Positions 15,137 through 23,387 of a stretch of DNA of 40,035 bases are shown here, one piece after another (position 1 is the stretch's first letter; each line of letters opens with the position of its first letter). The stretch comes from a virus. The position numbers were made by a program, and so were the translations under genes. The notes beneath the pieces were generated by a model that saw only the letters and a list, made by a program, of their open reading frames with translations, had not been told where the DNA came from and searched no databases. The stretch covers positions 1 to 40,035 of IMG/VR virus record IMGVR_UViG_3300008459_000122; one strand, 5' to 3'.

Positions 15137-17302
15137 TTATATTCTAGGCCCGGTGAATGTTACAGTTCCATCAGAATTACGAATTTCATCTGCAACTCCA
15201 CTTGCTTGTAAAGTTGCATTAGTAGCTGCTGTTTGGGCTGAAGATTGAGCAGCTGCTGTTTCTTCTTCAGTTTTAGCTCCCCCAATTCCATCGTATATTT
15301 TTTCTATAAAATCTCTTAATTCAATATATCTTTGATTAGAACTATCATTAGTTTTAACATTATTATTAGAATCAGTAGCAGCATCTACCACTACAGTATC
15401 TAATCTATTATATAGCCCTTTATTTAAGTGGGAAAAAGATAAGGCATTTTCTGCCCCCTGCACTCCATAAGGTTGGGCTTGAGCTGCTATAACTATCATT
15501 GCAGCTGTGTTAGGTGCAATTTTTGAAGTATAGTTAAAATTATATGCTAAACTTTTTGTACCCAATACTGGGATCTGGGTGTATGAAGGTATATTTTGTG
15601 TTGGGCTTGATACTTTCCTATCATCTAATATTCTTATACATCTTGAATCATCATCGGGTACTATTCTAAATTCATTGTACCCTCCAGTAGCTTTAGAGAT
15701 TCCATCTAATATATCTTTTAAGAAATCTATAAGATTAACATTTCCTCTTTGATCTGCAGTTCTCCATTTTTTTAATATACCTGCTACCCAATCTATATTT
15801 ACTAAAGTCCACATAAATCTTCCTCCAGTACCATTATCATCAAACCAATTAAAGTTTTTCTTTATATCTTCAAAGGTTTGAGAAGTTATTCCAAAAGGCA
15901 ATTTATTTGAACCTATTAAACATACTGAGGGGTCTAATGAACAATGTCCAGGGAATGTGTAGCACCTGTTTGTTTCAGCGTTTACATCTATATAAATGTA
16001 TGGGCGTTGTTGGGTTCTATCTTCTCCTTCGTTTCTATGGAATAGCATTCCGTTAGATAAAGTTAAAAGTAATAAATGACCTAAAGTGATGTAAACTTGT
16101 TCTAAACCTTTAGAACTTATATCATTAGCATTTAATGATTCTCCATTAATCTCATACCCCATAATTAATCTTCCAAAAAATGTAGAAGGGTATAAAAGAG
16201 GAGGAACATCAGAATCTATATCACCTTCAGTATTTTCACTTATACCAGGTTTATTTATTAAACGATAATGATACCCCTTACGTTGCAATTCTGTATTATA
16301 ATCCCAACTAGTTCCTAACCAATAACTTAAATTACCAAGAAAGGGTTCTATAGATGATAGATATTCAGGTGTGGTTTCAATTTTAAAATTAATATTTTCC
16401 CCACTTGTTACATCTTTAGAATAAATGTTATATAAAGCAGAATTTAATAAAGATTGATTTTGATCTGCTACTACAGGATAAACTGAGGATGTTATTTGGG
16501 ATTGTTCAACAGTTGAATTAGCTTTACTAGGGAACTCTCCTGATAGATTAATTTTTAATGATTCTAAAATATCTCCGGCTCCAACTAATTGGACTTGGCA
16601 TTTAAATGAACCATTATCGGCTAATGAATATGTAAAGTTTTTAATTGTACCCCAAGTAGCATCATAATTTCCACTATGTTGTATCCTATGGGCTGTAATT
16701 TTTTCCATTAATTCTTCTTTGGTCTTAATTCCATAGAAGGGAAGAGGAGTAGGAACATTTTCAATCTTTTCAGTGTCATTATCTATATAAAAGGTATGAC
16801 CCCATTCTACTAAAAGCCCAAATCCAAGTTTCATATAAAGAGCTTCCATTATATTAAGTTGCTCCATGTTATAACAAACAAAATCAATAGTAGTTTCTTT
16901 TAATGTACCTAATTTACCACCGGTTTTAATGGATATTCCAGTTATACCGGGCATTGGTTTATATCCAAAACTTTCACTTCCTCCTATCCCATAAGCACCA
17001 TCAGAACTTAATCCTGAACGAAGATTGAATTTAGTAGGACCCTCAGTATGATCTATAAGACCAGCTTGTAATATGTACTTTTTAGATAAGGCATCACCAT
17101 GTAATCCCCCAAATTTGTTATTATCATACTTAACATTAACCCCAGAACTTACTCTTATCCAAACATTTTTATTGGTAAGCCATTGTAATTCTTGTGAGCT
17201 TCTATTTTCGGTATTAACAAGTTGTTTTCGTTTTTCTATTTGGGTTGCAACATAAGGTTGAAAAGGAGAACCTGCTATGTTAGTATAATCTAAACTAGCC
17301 AT
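15137..17302 (-). CDS. Large baseplate hub-like structural protein
   Basis: This 721-residue protein is probably the central baseplate hub, gp27-like by position. The best conserved part is residues 115-170: GITGISIKTGGKLGTLKETTIDFVCYN, then EQLNIMEALYMKLGFGLLVEWGH. It is followed by WGTIKNFTYSLADNGSFKCQVQLVGAGD, a beta-rich pattern seen in hub proteins of T4-like phages. A later part (about 560-650) contains VNLIDFLKDILDGISKATGGYNEFRIV and PVLGTKSLAYNFNYTSKIAPNTAAMIVI. The C-terminus is an Ala/Gln-rich low-complexity tail. It lies 12 bases before the tail-lysozyme gene, whose N-terminus looks like the continuation of a hub fold, so the hub may be split over the two genes. The start follows AAAGTTATG. 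Confidence 0.68.
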   Translation of the reverse strand: MASLDYTNIAGSPFQPYVATQIEKRKQLVNTENRSSQELQWLTNKNVWIRVSSGVNVKYDNNKFGGLHGDALSKKYILQAGLIDHTEGPTKFNLRSGLSSDGAYGIGGSESFGYKPMPGITGISIKTGGKLGTLKETTIDFVCYNMEQLNIMEALYMKLGFGLLVEWGHTFYIDNDTEKIENVPTPLPFYGIKTKEELMEKITAHRIQHSGNYDATWGTIKNFTYSLADNGSFKCQVQLVGAGDILESLKINLSGEFPSKANSTVEQSQITSSVYPVVADQNQSLLNSALYNIYSKDVTSGENINFKIETTPEYLSSIEPFLGNLSYWLGTSWDYNTELQRKGYHYRLINKPGISENTEGDIDSDVPPLLYPSTFFGRLIMGYEINGESLNANDISSKGLEQVYITLGHLLLLTLSNGMLFHRNEGEDRTQQRPYIYIDVNAETNRCYTFPGHCSLDPSVCLIGSNKLPFGITSQTFEDIKKNFNWFDDNGTGGRFMWTLVNIDWVAGILKKWRTADQRGNVNLIDFLKDILDGISKATGGYNEFRIVPDDDSRCIRILDDRKVSSPTQNIPSYTQIPVLGTKSLAYNFNYTSKIAPNTAAMIVIAAQAQPYGVQGAENALSFSHLNKGLYNRLDTVVVDAATDSNNNVKTNDSSNQRYIELRDFIEKIYDGIGGAKTEEETAAAQSSAQTAATNATLQASGVADEIRNSDGTVTFTGPRI

Positions 17303-17306
17303 AACT

Positions 17307-17627
17307 TTATATATTATTTGATTGATTGTATTTCATTAGCATATCTGATAGATTCTTAGGGATTCTCAAATATACCCCCTGTGGTGGAAATATAGAATCC
17401 CCTGCTAAATTATTAACCATAGCTATAACCCACCATAAAGTAGCGTCTCCATAGAAATCATGAGCAATATTATCCAACCTATCAGTAGTACCAGTCAAGA
17501 TGTAGTTATCATCTGCTTGAGCCTCAATATTAGGATAATATGTTGGTTTATACATGGTTTTACCTGATGTGGAGGTAATACCGGTATCGGATTTCATTGT
17601 GGATATAATTTGATATCTACTTGGCAT
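17307..17627 (-). CDS. LysM-like baseplate protein (gp53-like)
   Basis: This 106-residue protein contains a LysM-like fold in its second half: TGTTDRLDNIAHDFYGDATLWWVIAMVNN, then PPQGVYLRIPKNL. This is the pattern of the small baseplate-wedge proteins of contractile tails, of which T4 gp53 is the model. It should sit in the inner baseplate rather than bind peptidoglycan. The N-terminal half is polar and less conserved. The stop codon is followed after 4 bases by the hub gene start, which supports assembly in the same complex. It begins a new unit, with a terminator and an ATATTTAT element just upstream. Confidence 0.75.
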   Translation of the reverse strand: MPSRYQIISTMKSDTGITSTSGKTMYKPTYYPNIEAQADDNYILTGTTDRLDNIAHDFYGDATLWWVIAMVNNLAGDSIFPPQGVYLRIPKNLSDMLMKYNQSNNI

Positions 17628-17642
17628 AATTTATGTTTTTAT

Positions 17643-17650
17643 ATAAATAT
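17643..17650 (-). promoter_or_regulatory. ATATTTAT promoter-like element before the LysM-like gene
   Basis: The core lies directly after a terminator and 15 bases before the ATG, followed by AAAAACATAAATT. Confidence 0.55.
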
Positions 17651-17655
17651 GCAAG

Positions 17656-17680
17656 ATAAAAAAGGCTCCTAATGGAGCCT
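17656..17680 (-). terminator. Rho-independent terminator after the 640-residue gene
   Basis: A 7-bp stem (AGGCTCC/GGAGCCT) with a 4-base loop is followed on the coding strand by a run of six T. It overlaps the stop codon of the upstream gene by two bases. Confidence 0.88.
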
Positions 17681-19601
17681 ATTCAGAGAATTCAAAATCT
17701 TTTCTAGATAAATAGTTATTAGCTACTTTATCAGAAATTATTATTGGTTCTTTAAGACCTTTTTGGGGTAATTTATCCATTATAGGTTTAAAGCTCATTT
17801 GAATTTTTAATATTTGTGGAACTTCCATTTGGAGTTGATCACCTGTAAGATTGTTATCACTATTTTGTTGTCTTAATTCAGGTTGACTCATTTTAATCTC
17901 CCAAGGGTAATTATCTTCTACGCTTATATTCATAGAGGTGATAACACCAGGTGTTCTATAAAAGTATTCTCCTATAGTTAATTTATGGATAGTACCTCTC
18001 ATAAAACCTTGACCACTATAATCTGGGAGTAAGGTAGATGCTAAGTAGTTTACTTTTTGGTAAATTTTTTCCATTTCCTGGACAGATTGAGCTGCTACCA
18101 CAAAAGTAAATCCTACTTCTCTGGTAAATCCTTGATAAGTGTAAAAGTTTTCACCTCTACCCATATATCTTTGGGCATTCCATTCGGCTCCTATATTGTC
18201 AGAGAAGTTAGTAATATATGCTCTAAAATGCATTCTATTAGTTTCATCAGGATAACCATTGTCTATGGATTCTATACAGAATTTAATTAAATCTCTAACT
18301 GAGGGGTCATCATCTTCAACAGGCTGATCAATATTTCTTCTGTAGATAGGAGACATATTAATTTGATCTTGGGTTTGGTTTGTAGAAAGTTGATAAAAAT
18401 TATTTCGTTCATCACTCTTTCTAGTTCCAGGACTACCAACTCCAATTCTAGATTCTATATTATACCCATTTCCGTCAGGACCCCCTGTTGTATAACCAAC
18501 AGTAGAAGCTAAAGCTGAAGCATCTGTTTTAGATCTAAAATCTTGTAAATCATATCCAGGCCCAGAAATAGCTTTAGAGGATAATAACTTACTATAAGCC
18601 ATAGTATTACTAAAATAATGGATATCTCCTGGATAAGTGTGTGGATCCGAGTCAGGATTCTTTTCGGGTCTTATAAAAGATGGAGAAGATTGTTGAATTA
18701 AAGTGTTTCTACTTGGGTCTCCTACAATTACAATACTATTAAAATCAGTAGATAATTCTGGTATTTTAGAATTCAAGATGTATTTTGTAAGACTAGAATA
18801 TCTACTATTAACTCCCTCAAAATCAGTTTTTGAGAAAAAATTAAATCCTGGAGTGTAAGTCTTATTGTAAAATGGTCCTTCTTTAAAATTATTAAAAGAA
18901 GTTGAGGTATTTATAGAAACTCCCTTAAAGTCAGTTGCTTTAAATATAGTTGTATTACCATCTCCATACAATGAATCTGGTCCCATTTCATAGTCAAATA
19001 ATATATTATCACTATTAGTTGCAATTCCTAATTTGGTTGCAGCATCTAAAGAATTGATTATGTTATCTGTATTAGAATTTAACTTTAAATTAAATAAAGT
19101 AACTAATCTATTATTATTTGATTCTTTATGGGATACAATGTATTCGTATTTGTTTTGTAAACCATCAGGTCCTAATTCGTTTGCATTAGATCCAGCTCTT
19201 GGTATATGAATACCAGTACCTTGTTCAAATACTTGTGCTAATAAATTAGCATTTAAGTTATAGGTTTGGGTATTTAACCTAGAAGTTCTACCTCCGGTTT
19301 CTATTCTTGGATTTGATTTTTGTAATCCTACTTGTTTAGCAGTAAATATAGACCCCTTGGGAAAATCAGTTAAAAAACGTGATATTCTTACAGAGTCTTC
19401 AGTAGATGCTATAGTCGAGTATTTCCCACCCCTTAATGGCCAATCCGCGCTTGCTCTTGCGATACCAGCAAGATATTCACCCTCAGGTGAATCCTCTGGT
19501 AATCCTGGTTTTATGTAAGGAAGACCACTAGAGCCTCCTCCCTGAACATCGTTTCCGAATCTTAGAGATTTTAGATTGGTTTTGAGGTTAATTATACCCA
19601 T
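17679..19601 (-). CDS. Large tail/baseplate structural protein
   Basis: This 640-residue protein has no named domain. The C-terminal third carries a pattern I associate with virion proteins of T4-like phages from marine and Bacteroidota hosts: MHFRAYITNFSDNIGAEWNAQRY, GRGENFYTYQGFTREVGFTF, and MEKIYQKVNYLASTLLPDYSG followed by GFMRGTIHKLTIGEY and PGVITSMNISVEDNYPWEI. The N-terminal part is polar with a GGGSSG linker. Between residues 200 and 270, two similar blocks (ATDFKGVSI and KTDFEGVNS) suggest an internal repeat. It lies between the tape measure unit and the LysM-like baseplate gene, so a tail-completion or baseplate-top role (where T4 has gp48 and gp54) is plausible. This is inference from order. 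Confidence 0.68.
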   Translation of the reverse strand: MGIINLKTNLKSLRFGNDVQGGGSSGLPYIKPGLPEDSPEGEYLAGIARASADWPLRGGKYSTIASTEDSVRISRFLTDFPKGSIFTAKQVGLQKSNPRIETGGRTSRLNTQTYNLNANLLAQVFEQGTGIHIPRAGSNANELGPDGLQNKYEYIVSHKESNNNRLVTLFNLKLNSNTDNIINSLDAATKLGIATNSDNILFDYEMGPDSLYGDGNTTIFKATDFKGVSINTSTSFNNFKEGPFYNKTYTPGFNFFSKTDFEGVNSRYSSLTKYILNSKIPELSTDFNSIVIVGDPSRNTLIQQSSPSFIRPEKNPDSDPHTYPGDIHYFSNTMAYSKLLSSKAISGPGYDLQDFRSKTDASALASTVGYTTGGPDGNGYNIESRIGVGSPGTRKSDERNNFYQLSTNQTQDQINMSPIYRRNIDQPVEDDDPSVRDLIKFCIESIDNGYPDETNRMHFRAYITNFSDNIGAEWNAQRYMGRGENFYTYQGFTREVGFTFVVAAQSVQEMEKIYQKVNYLASTLLPDYSGQGFMRGTIHKLTIGEYFYRTPGVITSMNISVEDNYPWEIKMSQPELRQQNSDNNLTGDQLQMEVPQILKIQMSFKPIMDKLPQKGLKEPIIISDKVANNYLSRKDFEFSE

Positions 19602-19606
19602 TTATT

Positions 19607-19894
19607 TTATTTAGGTAAATTATCACTATAATGATTTCCTGGTGCACTATTGAATATGCTAGTGTTAAGAGGGTCTGTTTCTTCTAAACGTGAAGGTACA
19701 TAAGTTCTAGGTGGTGCTTGTAAACCTTGTACTCCACCTACTACAATTTTAGTCCCTACATTTGGGTTACCAGTAGTAGAGAATAAATTATGGCGAGTAA
19801 ATCCTGGTGGGTTAGCATTTACAGTTGAAGGGACAGTTTTCCCACTATATCCTAAATCGCTCTCTCCGGCATTTAATAAATTAAGTAATCCCAT
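19607..19894 (-). CDS. Small unrecognised tail-module protein
   Basis: This 95-residue protein is Pro, Gly, Asn and Thr rich, without hydrophobic segments, and appears largely disordered: GKTVPSTVNANPPGFTRHNLFS, then TKIVVGGVQGLQAPPRTYVPSRLEE. I do not recognise it. It lies 5 bases before the 640-residue structural gene and shares its promoter-like element, so a structural or assembly role in the tail is likely. It is too short and low in complexity for more to be said. Confidence 0.6.
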   Translation of the reverse strand: MGLLNLLNAGESDLGYSGKTVPSTVNANPPGFTRHNLFSTTGNPNVGTKIVVGGVQGLQAPPRTYVPSRLEETDPLNTSIFNSAPGNHYSDNLPK

Positions 19895-19917
19895 TGTGTT
19901 ATATTTTAATGTTTATA

Positions 19918-19925
19918 ATAAATAT
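19918..19925 (-). promoter_or_regulatory. ATATTTAT promoter-like element before the 95-residue gene
   Basis: The core lies 2 bases after the tape-measure stop codon and 23 bases before the next ATG, followed by the A-rich segment TATAAACATTAAAAT. Confidence 0.5.
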
Positions 19926-19927
19926 TG

Positions 19928-22258
19928 TTAACCTATACTCCTACGTGTATTTTGTCCAGCTGCGGATTGCTGATAAATTCTAGCATGTTCGTTTACATCA
20001 AAATATGTAGTGGCTTGAATAGGATTAGCAGCAACAGCTTTAGCTACAGCTGCTCCTAATTTTTCATAATCAATTGTTGGAGATGAAGATGCGGCCGTAG
20101 CAGCATTTATTTTATTTAATGGTGTTACAGTAGCACCAGGTTTAGCTGATAGAATTTCTGGTCCGTTTTCTCCTACTAAGATGCTTCCTGCCCCTGTTAC
20201 TGTCCCACCTACTGCTAGGCCAGGTACTGTTGGGGTTTGAGGTGTTGTAAATTTATTAACTATAGCCATAGTTGCGGCTATTCCAGCTATTATACCCAGA
20301 GCTCCTAACCCTAATGTTAAAGCATTAGCAGTTGCTATGGCAGCTGCGGCTCTACCTACTTCTAACCCTAATAAAGTAGCTGTTGGAGCAATCATACCAG
20401 CTATAGCTATTACGGATTTACCTACAGAGGTAGCAAAATTTACTGCCATTATGGTAGTTATAGCCCCCATTATACCATATAAAATCCAGGCATTGTCTAT
20501 TAAACTGGTCATCATTTCTAGGGGACCAGCTAACAGTTCTGTCATCTTATTGATAGAAGTGTTAATACTTTCTTGAAGAGATAATCGTTTGATATCCCCT
20601 TCTTGAAGGTGCATATTTTTAGCTATCTGGGCATCTGTAAGACCAAGTCTTCTTTGATCCGCCATATACATTTCAGCCAATTTATCTCTAGATATCCCTA
20701 ATACCTTAGCTGCTGCTTCTTGTTCTATTCGATTTCCGGTAGCAAATGAATTTATTATAGCTTGATTTTTACCTATTTCTTTAGTTAACTTTTCAGTTTG
20801 ACTAGTCATAGCATAATATCTAGCAGCCTCTAAATTGATTTGCTTACCTGATATTACTTCATATTCAAATTCCGAAGCAATAGATTGTTCAATGTTTAAT
20901 AAAGAGTTTGCTATTCCCTCTACTTCTGATAAATTTAGTCCTAAATCTTTAGCGCTAGTAGCAGCTTCTGTTATTCTTGCAGTACTATTTCCTAAAGATG
21001 CTGCAAGAGCTGTTGAGGTGCTGTATACCTCCCTCATTATAACTCCTTGAGCTAAAGCTGATCTATTAGTGGCATTATGTTCCTTAGTTCCCTGTTTAAT
21101 GGAGGCATTCATTTGGTCAATAGTTTGACCATTAACTTGGGACATGATAGCTGCTTTATTAGCTTGCTCTTGAGTCATACCCATAGCTTTAACCATTTCA
21201 GCAGCTGATGCTAGTGTATCAGGAGTGAATATAGCTGCGGCGTTCATTCCGGTTTTTTCCGTTAAAGATGCGGCAGTTTGAATGTAATCAACACTAGATA
21301 TTAGCCTAGTGTTCATCTGATCCAACAATGGGATAGTGCCTCCTGTTAGATTTTTAAATTTAGTTTGAGCTTCATCTAATTTAAAGAAACTTTGAACAAC
21401 CTTAGTTATAATAGCATCGGTCATATTTACTAAAGTAAATTGTTCCTTTAAAGCTATTGCTATATTTTTATACTTGGAGGTACCTTTTTCTAACTCCTTA
21501 TTCTGTTCAATTAATGCATCTTTTTGAGCTAATAGGTTTTTAAGAGCTTTTCCTCCAAAACCATATCTTATTTGGGAATCTGATAGATTTCTTCTATTTA
21601 GAGAAACCATTTCTTTTCCTATATCCTGTATGGCATCTTGGTTTAACTTATATTCAAGTCTAGCTCTTTTAGTAGCTTGGATAGCATCATTTATGGGTTT
21701 AGATATCCCCATAAATCCTAGTTTTTCTAGGAATTTTCCTGCCCCCTCTAATCCAACCCCCATTAACCCTATTTCTTTGTTTACTTGGGATTGAAGTTCT
21801 ATAGTTCGATTTAAACTTTCATTAAATGCCTCTCTTTCATTTAGAGCAGCTTGAGCTTCTATTAAATTTCTACTATTTAATTGTCCACTTTGTACAGATA
21901 TCTTTAACTCTTCAAACTTTATTCTAGCTTGATTTTGGAGATTTTTAAGTTGTTTTTCAGATAAATCTTTTTCCCCTCGTCTATAATCTACTACTTGTCT
22001 GGAAATGTCTGATATACCCGATAAGGATTTTTTAGCTGAGTTTAGGTAAAGATTTTGGCGAGACAATTCATTAACACTATCTCTGAAACTTTTAGATATG
22101 TAATCTAAATCACCCGAAACTTCTCTGAATTCATTTCTTAAAGCTTTAACAGCCAGTAAAGCCTTATCTAAGTCTTGGAAAGGGGTTAAGGGTTTTTCCC
22201 CTAATTGTCTTCTAAGATTTGCAATTTCCTGGTTTAATGCGTTTATGTCTTGAGCCAT
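19928..22258 (-). CDS. Tape measure protein
   Basis: This 776-residue protein sets tail length and occupies the tube lumen before DNA ejection. The first 550 residues are almost wholly helical and charged, with many coiled-coil stretches such as NALNQEIANLRRQLGEKPL. A hydrophobic, Ala/Gly/Ile-rich region follows (about 573-669), with several possible membrane segments (GAITTIMAVNFATSVG, GLGALGIIAGIAATMAIV). The C-terminal region has GLAVGGTVTGAGSILVGENGPE, the GxxxxGpGxxlVGExGPE signature common near the ends of tape measure proteins. Its position after the tube and the overlapping chaperone genes is the standard tape-measure position. It has its own ATATTTAT element and a terminator directly upstream. 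Confidence 0.9.
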   Translation of the reverse strand: MAQDINALNQEIANLRRQLGEKPLTPFQDLDKALLAVKALRNEFREVSGDLDYISKSFRDSVNELSRQNLYLNSAKKSLSGISDISRQVVDYRRGEKDLSEKQLKNLQNQARIKFEELKISVQSGQLNSRNLIEAQAALNEREAFNESLNRTIELQSQVNKEIGLMGVGLEGAGKFLEKLGFMGISKPINDAIQATKRARLEYKLNQDAIQDIGKEMVSLNRRNLSDSQIRYGFGGKALKNLLAQKDALIEQNKELEKGTSKYKNIAIALKEQFTLVNMTDAIITKVVQSFFKLDEAQTKFKNLTGGTIPLLDQMNTRLISSVDYIQTAASLTEKTGMNAAAIFTPDTLASAAEMVKAMGMTQEQANKAAIMSQVNGQTIDQMNASIKQGTKEHNATNRSALAQGVIMREVYSTSTALAASLGNSTARITEAATSAKDLGLNLSEVEGIANSLLNIEQSIASEFEYEVISGKQINLEAARYYAMTSQTEKLTKEIGKNQAIINSFATGNRIEQEAAAKVLGISRDKLAEMYMADQRRLGLTDAQIAKNMHLQEGDIKRLSLQESINTSINKMTELLAGPLEMMTSLIDNAWILYGIMGAITTIMAVNFATSVGKSVIAIAGMIAPTATLLGLEVGRAAAAIATANALTLGLGALGIIAGIAATMAIVNKFTTPQTPTVPGLAVGGTVTGAGSILVGENGPEILSAKPGATVTPLNKINAATAASSSPTIDYEKLGAAVAKAVAANPIQATTYFDVNEHARIYQQSAAGQNTRRSIG

Positions 22259-22276
22259 GTGATTTTAGTATATAAT

Positions 22277-22284
22277 ATAAATAT
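22277..22284 (-). promoter_or_regulatory. ATATTTAT promoter-like element before the tape measure gene
   Basis: The core follows the terminator of the chaperone genes and lies 18 bases before the tape-measure ATG. Confidence 0.55.
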
Positions 22285-22288
22285 GAAA

Positions 22289-22317
22289 CAAAAAAATCCC
22301 TTCTATTTAGAAGGGAT
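22289..22317 (-). terminator. Rho-independent terminator after the tail-chaperone genes
   Basis: A 9-bp perfect stem (ATCCCTTCT/AGAAGGGAT) with a 4-base loop is followed on the coding strand by a long T run. It overlaps the stop codon of the 22303 gene. Confidence 0.88.
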
Positions 22318-22617
22318 ATTTGCATTATAAGTATTGGTTTGTGGTATGTTAGGTCTAGCTATCTCGTTAACACTTTTATTAGTTAACATATTATTTTGCT
22401 CATCTATCTTTTCTTGCTCTTTATCATAATGTTCTTTTAACTTATTAAAAGTAAATGTTCGAAGCCAAATAGGCATTTCATATACGGTATCCCAATCATA
22501 CCCCCCCTTACCATTAAATACTATTTCATGTATTTGGGAAAATAAATTTATTCTATGATTCGAAGTCAGGCCAAAAAAAGTTAAGGCTGATTGGTACAGC
22601 GATGTCCTCCCCTTCAT
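22303..22617 (-). CDS. Downstream tail-chaperone frame (gp51/gpT-like), probably reached by frameshifting
   Basis: This frame overlaps the 3' end of the 248-residue gene by about 65 bases and continues to a stop just before the tape measure. The C-terminal half (FSQIHEIVFNGKGGYDWDTVYEMPIWLRTFTFNKLKEHYDKEQ) resembles a small helical protein that I recall following the gp26-like gene in T4-like phages. The part before the overlap end has no independent character. Its only ATG (22615-22617) lies inside the upstream gene without well-spaced Shine-Dalgarno. A run of seven T at 22573-22579 would let ribosomes move from the upstream frame into this one by +1 or -2, giving a fusion of about 331 residues. 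That fits the G/GT chaperone arrangement before tape measure genes. Separate internal initiation remains possible. Confidence 0.72.
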   Translation of the reverse strand: MKGRTSLYQSALTFFGLTSNHRINLFSQIHEIVFNGKGGYDWDTVYEMPIWLRTFTFNKLKEHYDKEQEKIDEQNNMLTNKSVNEIARPNIPQTNTYNANIPSK

Positions 22618-23299
22618 CACCTTTAATAGTTAAATTAATATCTGGAGATATCCTTTTTATCTCTTGGCGTAGTGCTCTTGAATCTCTTGCTAGTAATTCA
22701 TTATCAACAAATTCTCTTATAATTTTTCTATCTTTATCTCCATTAACTGAAGTAATTATGTATTTTAAACGCGTAGAAATTTCAGGTGCACTACCATTAG
22801 GAAATAATTTTTTCAATCCTTTTAATTCGGCTTCTATCGCTGCTTCATCACCATGGGTTAGGATTTTGTATCCAACTTCTAATTTAGATGCTGGTAAAGT
22901 GAAGTAGAATTCATTACCTTTAGTATAATCTACATCTTCAGGTAATTCTTTGTCTTTTAAAGTAGTTAAATCTACTTTATGTAATTTTCCTCCTGATTCG
23001 AATTCATAATCTTGGCCATACCCTAGAACTCTAGAGGCAATTAGAATAGCATTTTTATCACCAATTACCATATCTTTTAAATCTACTTTAGACACAATAA
23101 GTGAATCTAATAGTTTATCTAATACAGTACCTTGTTGAATGTAATTGGAGTTAGTTAGGATATCTTCTTCTCTTGCCCCCATGTACTTCATTTCAATAGT
23201 ACCACTTGAAAGAGGATTGTCTTTTGAGTAAAGTAGACCTTTTGAAGGCAGTTCTACCATTTCGGTAGGAAATTTTGGTTTTGTAACTTGATTTTCCAT
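22553..23299 (-). CDS. gp26-like baseplate hub/tail assembly protein (short chaperone form)
   Basis: This 248-residue protein opens with EMVELPSKGLLYSKDNPLSSGTIEMKYMGAREEDILTN, then QGTVLDKLLDSLIV. This is the signature of the gp26-like baseplate hub/assembly proteins of T4-like phages. The rest is a charged alpha/beta region ending in ISLNFFWPDFES. It lies between the tube gene and the tape measure gene, exactly where lambda and P2 carry the tail assembly chaperone G or E gene, and its last codons contain a T7 slippery run leading into the overlapping frame. It therefore probably binds the tape measure during tail assembly, alone and as a C-terminally extended form. It has its own ATATTTAT element and a preceding terminator. 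Confidence 0.82.
   Translation of the reverse strand: MENQVTKPKFPTEMVELPSKGLLYSKDNPLSSGTIEMKYMGAREEDILTNSNYIQQGTVLDKLLDSLIVSKVDLKDMVIGDKNAILIASRVLGYGQDYEFESGGKLHKVDLTTLKDKELPEDVDYTKGNEFYFTLPASKLEVGYKILTHGDEAAIEAELKGLKKLFPNGSAPEISTRLKYIITSVNGDKDRKIIREFVDNELLARDSRALRQEIKRISPDINLTIKGDEGEDIAVPISLNFFWPDFES
22573..22579 (-). other. T7 slippery run: candidate +1/-2 programmed frameshift site
   Basis: On the coding strand the zero frame reads AAC TTT TTT TGG, 18 bases before its stop codon. Moving one base forward (or two back) on the T run keeps full Phe-tRNA pairing and enters the open frame that continues GGC CTG ACT. The frame relation is exact from the coordinates; use of the shift is inferred from gene order. 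Confidence 0.62.
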
Positions 23300-23320
23300 A
23301 AATTATTTTAATGTTTATAT

Positions 23321-23328
23321 ATAAATAT
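23321..23328 (-). promoter_or_regulatory. ATATTTAT promoter-like element before the gp26-like gene
   Basis: The core follows a terminator and lies 21 bases before the ATG, with the extended A-rich segment ATAAACATTAAAAT behind it. Confidence 0.55.
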
Positions 23329-23335
23329 AGCGAAA

Positions 23336-23363
23336 ATAAAAAAACCCACCAAAATGGTGGGTT
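23336..23363 (-). terminator. Rho-independent terminator after the tail tube gene
   Basis: A stem of about 9 bp (AACCCACCA/TGGTGGGTT) with a small A loop is followed on the coding strand by seven T. It is the end of the tube transcript, as expected for a very highly expressed gene. Confidence 0.88.
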
Positions 23364-23387
23364 AATTTTAAAGTATAAGGATATGAT

